Shown here one piece after another: positions 61,451 through 64,000 of a stretch of 64,000 nt of DNA (positions are counted from its first letter, which is position 1; every line of letters begins with the position of its first letter). The stretch spans positions 298,775 to 362,774 of the forward strand of contig NZ_QYYG01000003.1 in assembly GCF_003591175.1 (NCBI RefSeq), read 5' to 3'. A program made the position numbers and the translations under genes. The notes beneath the pieces are model-generated. The model saw only the letters and a program-made list of their open reading frames with translations, made no database searches and was not told the DNA's origin. The DNA is from Serratia inhibens. Lineage in GTDB: Bacteria; Pseudomonadota; Gammaproteobacteria; Enterobacterales; Enterobacteriaceae.

Positions 61451-63099
61451 AGCGTTTACTGTCCGCCGTCCCCCTGCTGGCTCTGCCGGGGTTGGCCTTT
61501 GCCGATGCCATTGGCGGTGAAGTACAACGTCAGCCATTGAATATTCAGGCGATCGTCATGTTCGTGTTGTTTGTCGGCGCCACCTTGTATATCACCTATT
61601 GGGCTTCCAAACGCACCCGATCCCGCCAGGACTATTACACTGCTGGGGGAAAAATCACCGGCCTGCAGAACGGTCTGGCTATCGCCGGTGACTTTATGTC
61701 GGCGGCCTCTTTCCTCGGCATTTCCGCGCTGGTGTATACCTCTGGTTATGACGGGCTGATTTACTCTATCGGCTTTTTGATCGGCTGGCCTATCATTCTG
61801 TTCCTGATTGCCGAACGCCTGCGTAACCTTGGCCGCTATACTTTCGCTGACGTAGCCTCTTACCGTCTGAAACAAAAACCGATCCGCACGCTTTCCGCCT
61901 GCGGCTCCCTGGTGGTGGTCGCGCTGTATCTGATTGCTCAGATGGTCGGGGCCGGCAAGTTGATCCAATTACTTTTCGGGCTGAACTATCACGTTGCAGT
62001 AATTTTGGTCGGTATTTTGATGGTGTTATACGTTTTGTTCGGCGGCATGCTGGCAACGACCTGGGTACAGATTATCAAAGCGGTGCTGCTGTTGGCTGGT
62101 GCCAGCTTTATGGCGCTGATGGTAATGAAATCGGTTAATTTTGACTTCAACACCCTGTTTGCCGAAGCCGTGAAAGTGCATCCGAAGGGCATCGCCATTA
62201 TGAGCCCGGGTGGGCTGGTCTCGGATCCTGTTTCCGCGCTTTCCCTGGGGCTGGCACTGATGTTCGGTACTGCCGGTTTGCCGCATATTCTGATGCGCTT
62301 CTTCACCGTCAGCGATGCCAAAGAGGCCCGCAAAAGCGTGTTCTATGCCACCGGCTTTATCGGTTACTTCTATATCCTGACCTTTATTATCGGCTTCGGC
62401 GCAATTTTGTTAGTTGGCCCTAACCCGGCGTTCAAAGACGCTACCGGGGCGCTGTTGGGCGGCACCAATATGGCTGCGGTGCATTTAGCCAACGCGGTTG
62501 GCGGTAACTTCTTCCTCGGCTTTATCTCTGCAGTCGCCTTCGCCACCATCCTTGCGGTGGTTGCCGGCCTGACGCTGGCAGGGGCATCTGCGGTATCTCA
62601 CGACTTGTATGCTAGCGTGGTTAAAGATGGCAAAGCGACCGAGCGTGATGAACTGCGGGTTTCCAAGATCACCGTGGTGATCCTGGGGATCGTGGCTATT
62701 GCACTGGGAATTTTGTTTGAGAAGCAAAATATCGCCTTTATGGTGGGGCTGGCCTTCTCTATCGCCGCCAGCTGTAACTTCCCGATCATTATTCTTTCGA
62801 TGTATTGGTCACGCCTGACAACCCGTGGCGCAATGATCGGTGGCTGGCTGGGCTTGCTGACCGCTGTGATCCTGATGATCCTGGGCCCGACGATTTGGGT
62901 GCAGATCCTTGGCCATGAAAAACCGATCTACCCTTATGAATACCCAGCGCTATTCTCGATGCTGGTGGCATTTATAGGGACTTGGCTGTTCTCCGTCACC
63001 GACAGTTCGCTGGCCGGGCAGCAAGAACGCGAGCGCTTCCGCTCTCAGTTTGTACGTTCGCAAACCGGGCTGGGCATCTCTCAGGGTAGCTCACATTAA
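61447..63099 (+). CDS. actP: ActP, acetate permease
   Basis: This 550-residue sodium:solute symporter family protein has a signal-like N terminus and about 13 membrane segments. The SSS signatures [16 protein letters not shown] and [19 protein letters not shown] are intact. It imports acetate and glycolate in E. coli. The start overlaps the yjcH stop by 4 bases (ATGA), which indicates coupling. Confidence 0.97.
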   Translation: MKRLLSAVPLLALPGLAFADAIGGEVQRQPLNIQAIVMFVLFVGATLYITYWASKRTRSRQDYYTAGGKITGLQNGLAIAGDFMSAASFLGISALVYTSGYDGLIYSIGFLIGWPIILFLIAERLRNLGRYTFADVASYRLKQKPIRTLSACGSLVVVALYLIAQMVGAGKLIQLLFGLNYHVAVILVGILMVLYVLFGGMLATTWVQIIKAVLLLAGASFMALMVMKSVNFDFNTLFAEAVKVHPKGIAIMSPGGLVSDPVSALSLGLALMFGTAGLPHILMRFFTVSDAKEARKSVFYATGFIGYFYILTFIIGFGAILLVGPNPAFKDATGALLGGTNMAAVHLANAVGGNFFLGFISAVAFATILAVVAGLTLAGASAVSHDLYASVVKDGKATERDELRVSKITVVILGIVAIALGILFEKQNIAFMVGLAFSIAASCNFPIIILSMYWSRLTTRGAMIGGWLGLLTAVILMILGPTIWVQILGHEKPIYPYEYPALFSMLVAFIGTWLFSVTDSSLAGQQERERFRSQFVRSQTGLGISQGSSH

Positions 63100-63136
63100 C
63101 TGAATAATAAGTGAAAAAAGCAAACACCCCCTAATC

Positions 63137-63160
63137 AAAGGCCCTTCGGGGCCTTTTCTC
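63137..63160 (+). terminator. terminator of acs-yjcH-actP
   Basis: An AAAGGCCC/GGGCCTTT stem with a TTCG tetraloop is followed by TTCTC TTTCT, 38 bases after the actP stop. Confidence 0.85.
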
Positions 63161-63269
63161 TTTCTGTCAGTTGTAAATATTCTTTAAAGGTTCATCGCTT
63201 CTATCGGGGTTTTTCATTCGGCTAACAGGAATCAAGATAAGTGCTCTGAACAATACAAGAGACAAAATC

Positions 63270-63788
63270 ATGAAACAGCCTACGGCCTTGCTATTGTTGG
63301 CCTTTGCCGGCAATACACTGGCAGCCCCGCTCATAGAGCCATTGCGACTGATTAGCGACCACACCCTTCCGGTTGCACAGCTGCAGGCGCAAATACTTGC
63401 CGCCAAGCGCTACGACAGCTTCTGGAATACAGGCGATAAGATGCTGGCAAAACAGGCGCTGGCCCGTGACTTTACCGATATGACCTTGCCTGCAGGCAGA
63501 ATGCAGGGTATTCGCGGAGCGTTGGAGGCCTCGACAACCTTCCGCCAGGCCGTCCCGGATTTACGTTGCGAGGTGACGCAAATGATTGTCTCCGGTGATC
63601 GCGTCGTGGCGCATTTGCACTTTAGCGGGCATTTCACCGGCCGTTTTCAGGGTAAACAGGGAAAGGGACAACTCATTGATTTTATTGCAACTGATATCTA
63701 TCAGATCAAGCAAGGAGCGATAACCGCCAATTGGCATATTGAGGATAATCTGACGTTATTACGGCAGTTGGGGATCGTGAAAATGTAG
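63270..63788 (+). CDS. secreted SnoaL/NTF2-like protein
   Basis: This 172-residue protein has a signal peptide (residues 1-18, ending TLAAP) and an NTF2/SnoaL-like alpha+beta fold with a TDIYQIKQGAITANWHIED pattern close to the ester-cyclase/SnoaL group. Such proteins are often annotated as ester cyclases, but no catalytic assignment can be made here. It stands alone between the acs operon and the 5S rRNA. A weak inverted repeat follows it (63796-63814). Confidence 0.75.
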   Translation: MKQPTALLLLAFAGNTLAAPLIEPLRLISDHTLPVAQLQAQILAAKRYDSFWNTGDKMLAKQALARDFTDMTLPAGRMQGIRGALEASTTFRQAVPDLRCEVTQMIVSGDRVVAHLHFSGHFTGRFQGKQGKGQLIDFIATDIYQIKQGAITANWHIEDNLTLLRQLGIVKM

Positions 63789-63834
63789 CAACTGGGGCGC
63801 AGCGTAGCTGCGTCCGTTATTTCCTGACCCCAAA

Positions 63835-63864
63835 ACAAAAAGCCCTACGCTTTCACGTAGGGCT
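63835..63864 (-). terminator. terminator of the rRNA operon
   Basis: A 9-bp AGCCCTACG/CGTAGGGCT stem is followed on the minus strand by a TTTTTGTTTT tail, 14 bases after the 5S rRNA 3' end. Confidence 0.85.
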
Positions 63865-63878
63865 TGTTGCTTTATTTG

Positions 63879-63998
63879 ATGCCTGGCAGTGTCCTACTCT
63901 CGCATGGGGAGACCCCACACTACCATCGGCGCTACGGCGTTTCACTTCTGAGTTCGGCATGGGGTCAGGTGGGACCACCGCGCTATTGCCGCCAGGCA
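63879..63998 (-). rRNA. rrf: 5S ribosomal RNA
   Basis: The 120-nt molecule begins TGCCTGGCGGC and ends CTGCCAGGCAT, with complementary ends, and has the conserved CCGAACTCAGAAGTGAAACG segment. It is the 3' end of an rrn operon that continues beyond the window on the minus strand. The 23S and 16S genes are not in view. Confidence 0.97.
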
Positions 63999-64000
63999 AA

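Overview
The window is a chromosomal segment of an enterobacterium, most likely Serratia. Its housekeeping genes closely match Escherichia coli proteins and keep the E. coli order around tsaE-amiB-mutL-miaA-hfq-hflX-hflKC, orn-rsgA-psd-mscM-epmA-frdABCD, and efp/epmB-groESL-aspA-dcuA-cutA-dsbD. The Serratia call is an inference from protein similarity, from a recurrent palindromic repeat, and from an MR/P-like fimbrial operon; no species-level marker is present.

Positions 1-31.8 kb are core genome. A minus-strand operon runs nnr-tsaE-amiB-mutL-miaA-hfq-hflX-hflK-hflC-yjeT and covers NAD(P)HX repair, the tRNA modifications t6A and i6A, cell division amidase, mismatch repair, RNA chaperone, ribosome rescue and FtsH control. 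queG diverges from nnr with overlapping start codons. Three identical tRNA-Gly(GCC) genes follow; beside them is a gap with DnaA boxes at the position where E. coli has datA. Then come orn, rsgA, psd-mscM, epmA and frdABCD, with an FNR-like promoter before frdA. A sugE gene follows, carrying a guanidine-II riboswitch, together with two entericidin-like small lipoproteins. efp and epmB are divergent and, with epmA, give most of the EF-P lysylation pathway in one window. groSL has a sigma-32 promoter, and aspA-dcuA has a CRP site.

Positions 31.8-36.1 kb are dcuA, cutA-dsbD-yjdC and tRNA-Phe. From the tRNA-Phe 3' end to about 54 kb the window is accessory. It holds a tandem copy of the tRNA 3' end, the scar of a deleted LysR/MFS gene pair, an alpha/beta hydrolase, and a chaperone-usher (MR/P-like) fimbrial operon. 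The operon includes a LuxR-type regulator, an unannotated 47-residue membrane protein with a strong ribosome binding site, and a divergent membrane-anchored winged-helix regulator. Next to it lie a decayed second regulator of the same type with what may be the first codons of a lost fimbrial gene, and a two-partner secretion pair (TpsB plus a GLUG-repeat TpsA adhesin).

Positions 54-64 kb hold a carbonic anhydrase-SulP transporter operon, gltP, the acetate scavenging operon acs-yjcH-actP, a secreted SnoaL-like protein, and the 5S rRNA end of an rrn operon on the minus strand.

No clearly unprecedented system was found. The best candidates for something new are the 47-residue membrane protein inside the fimbrial operon, the twin (one intact, one decayed) fimbrial regulator arrangement, the tRNA-Phe tandem repeat, and the datA-like interval.
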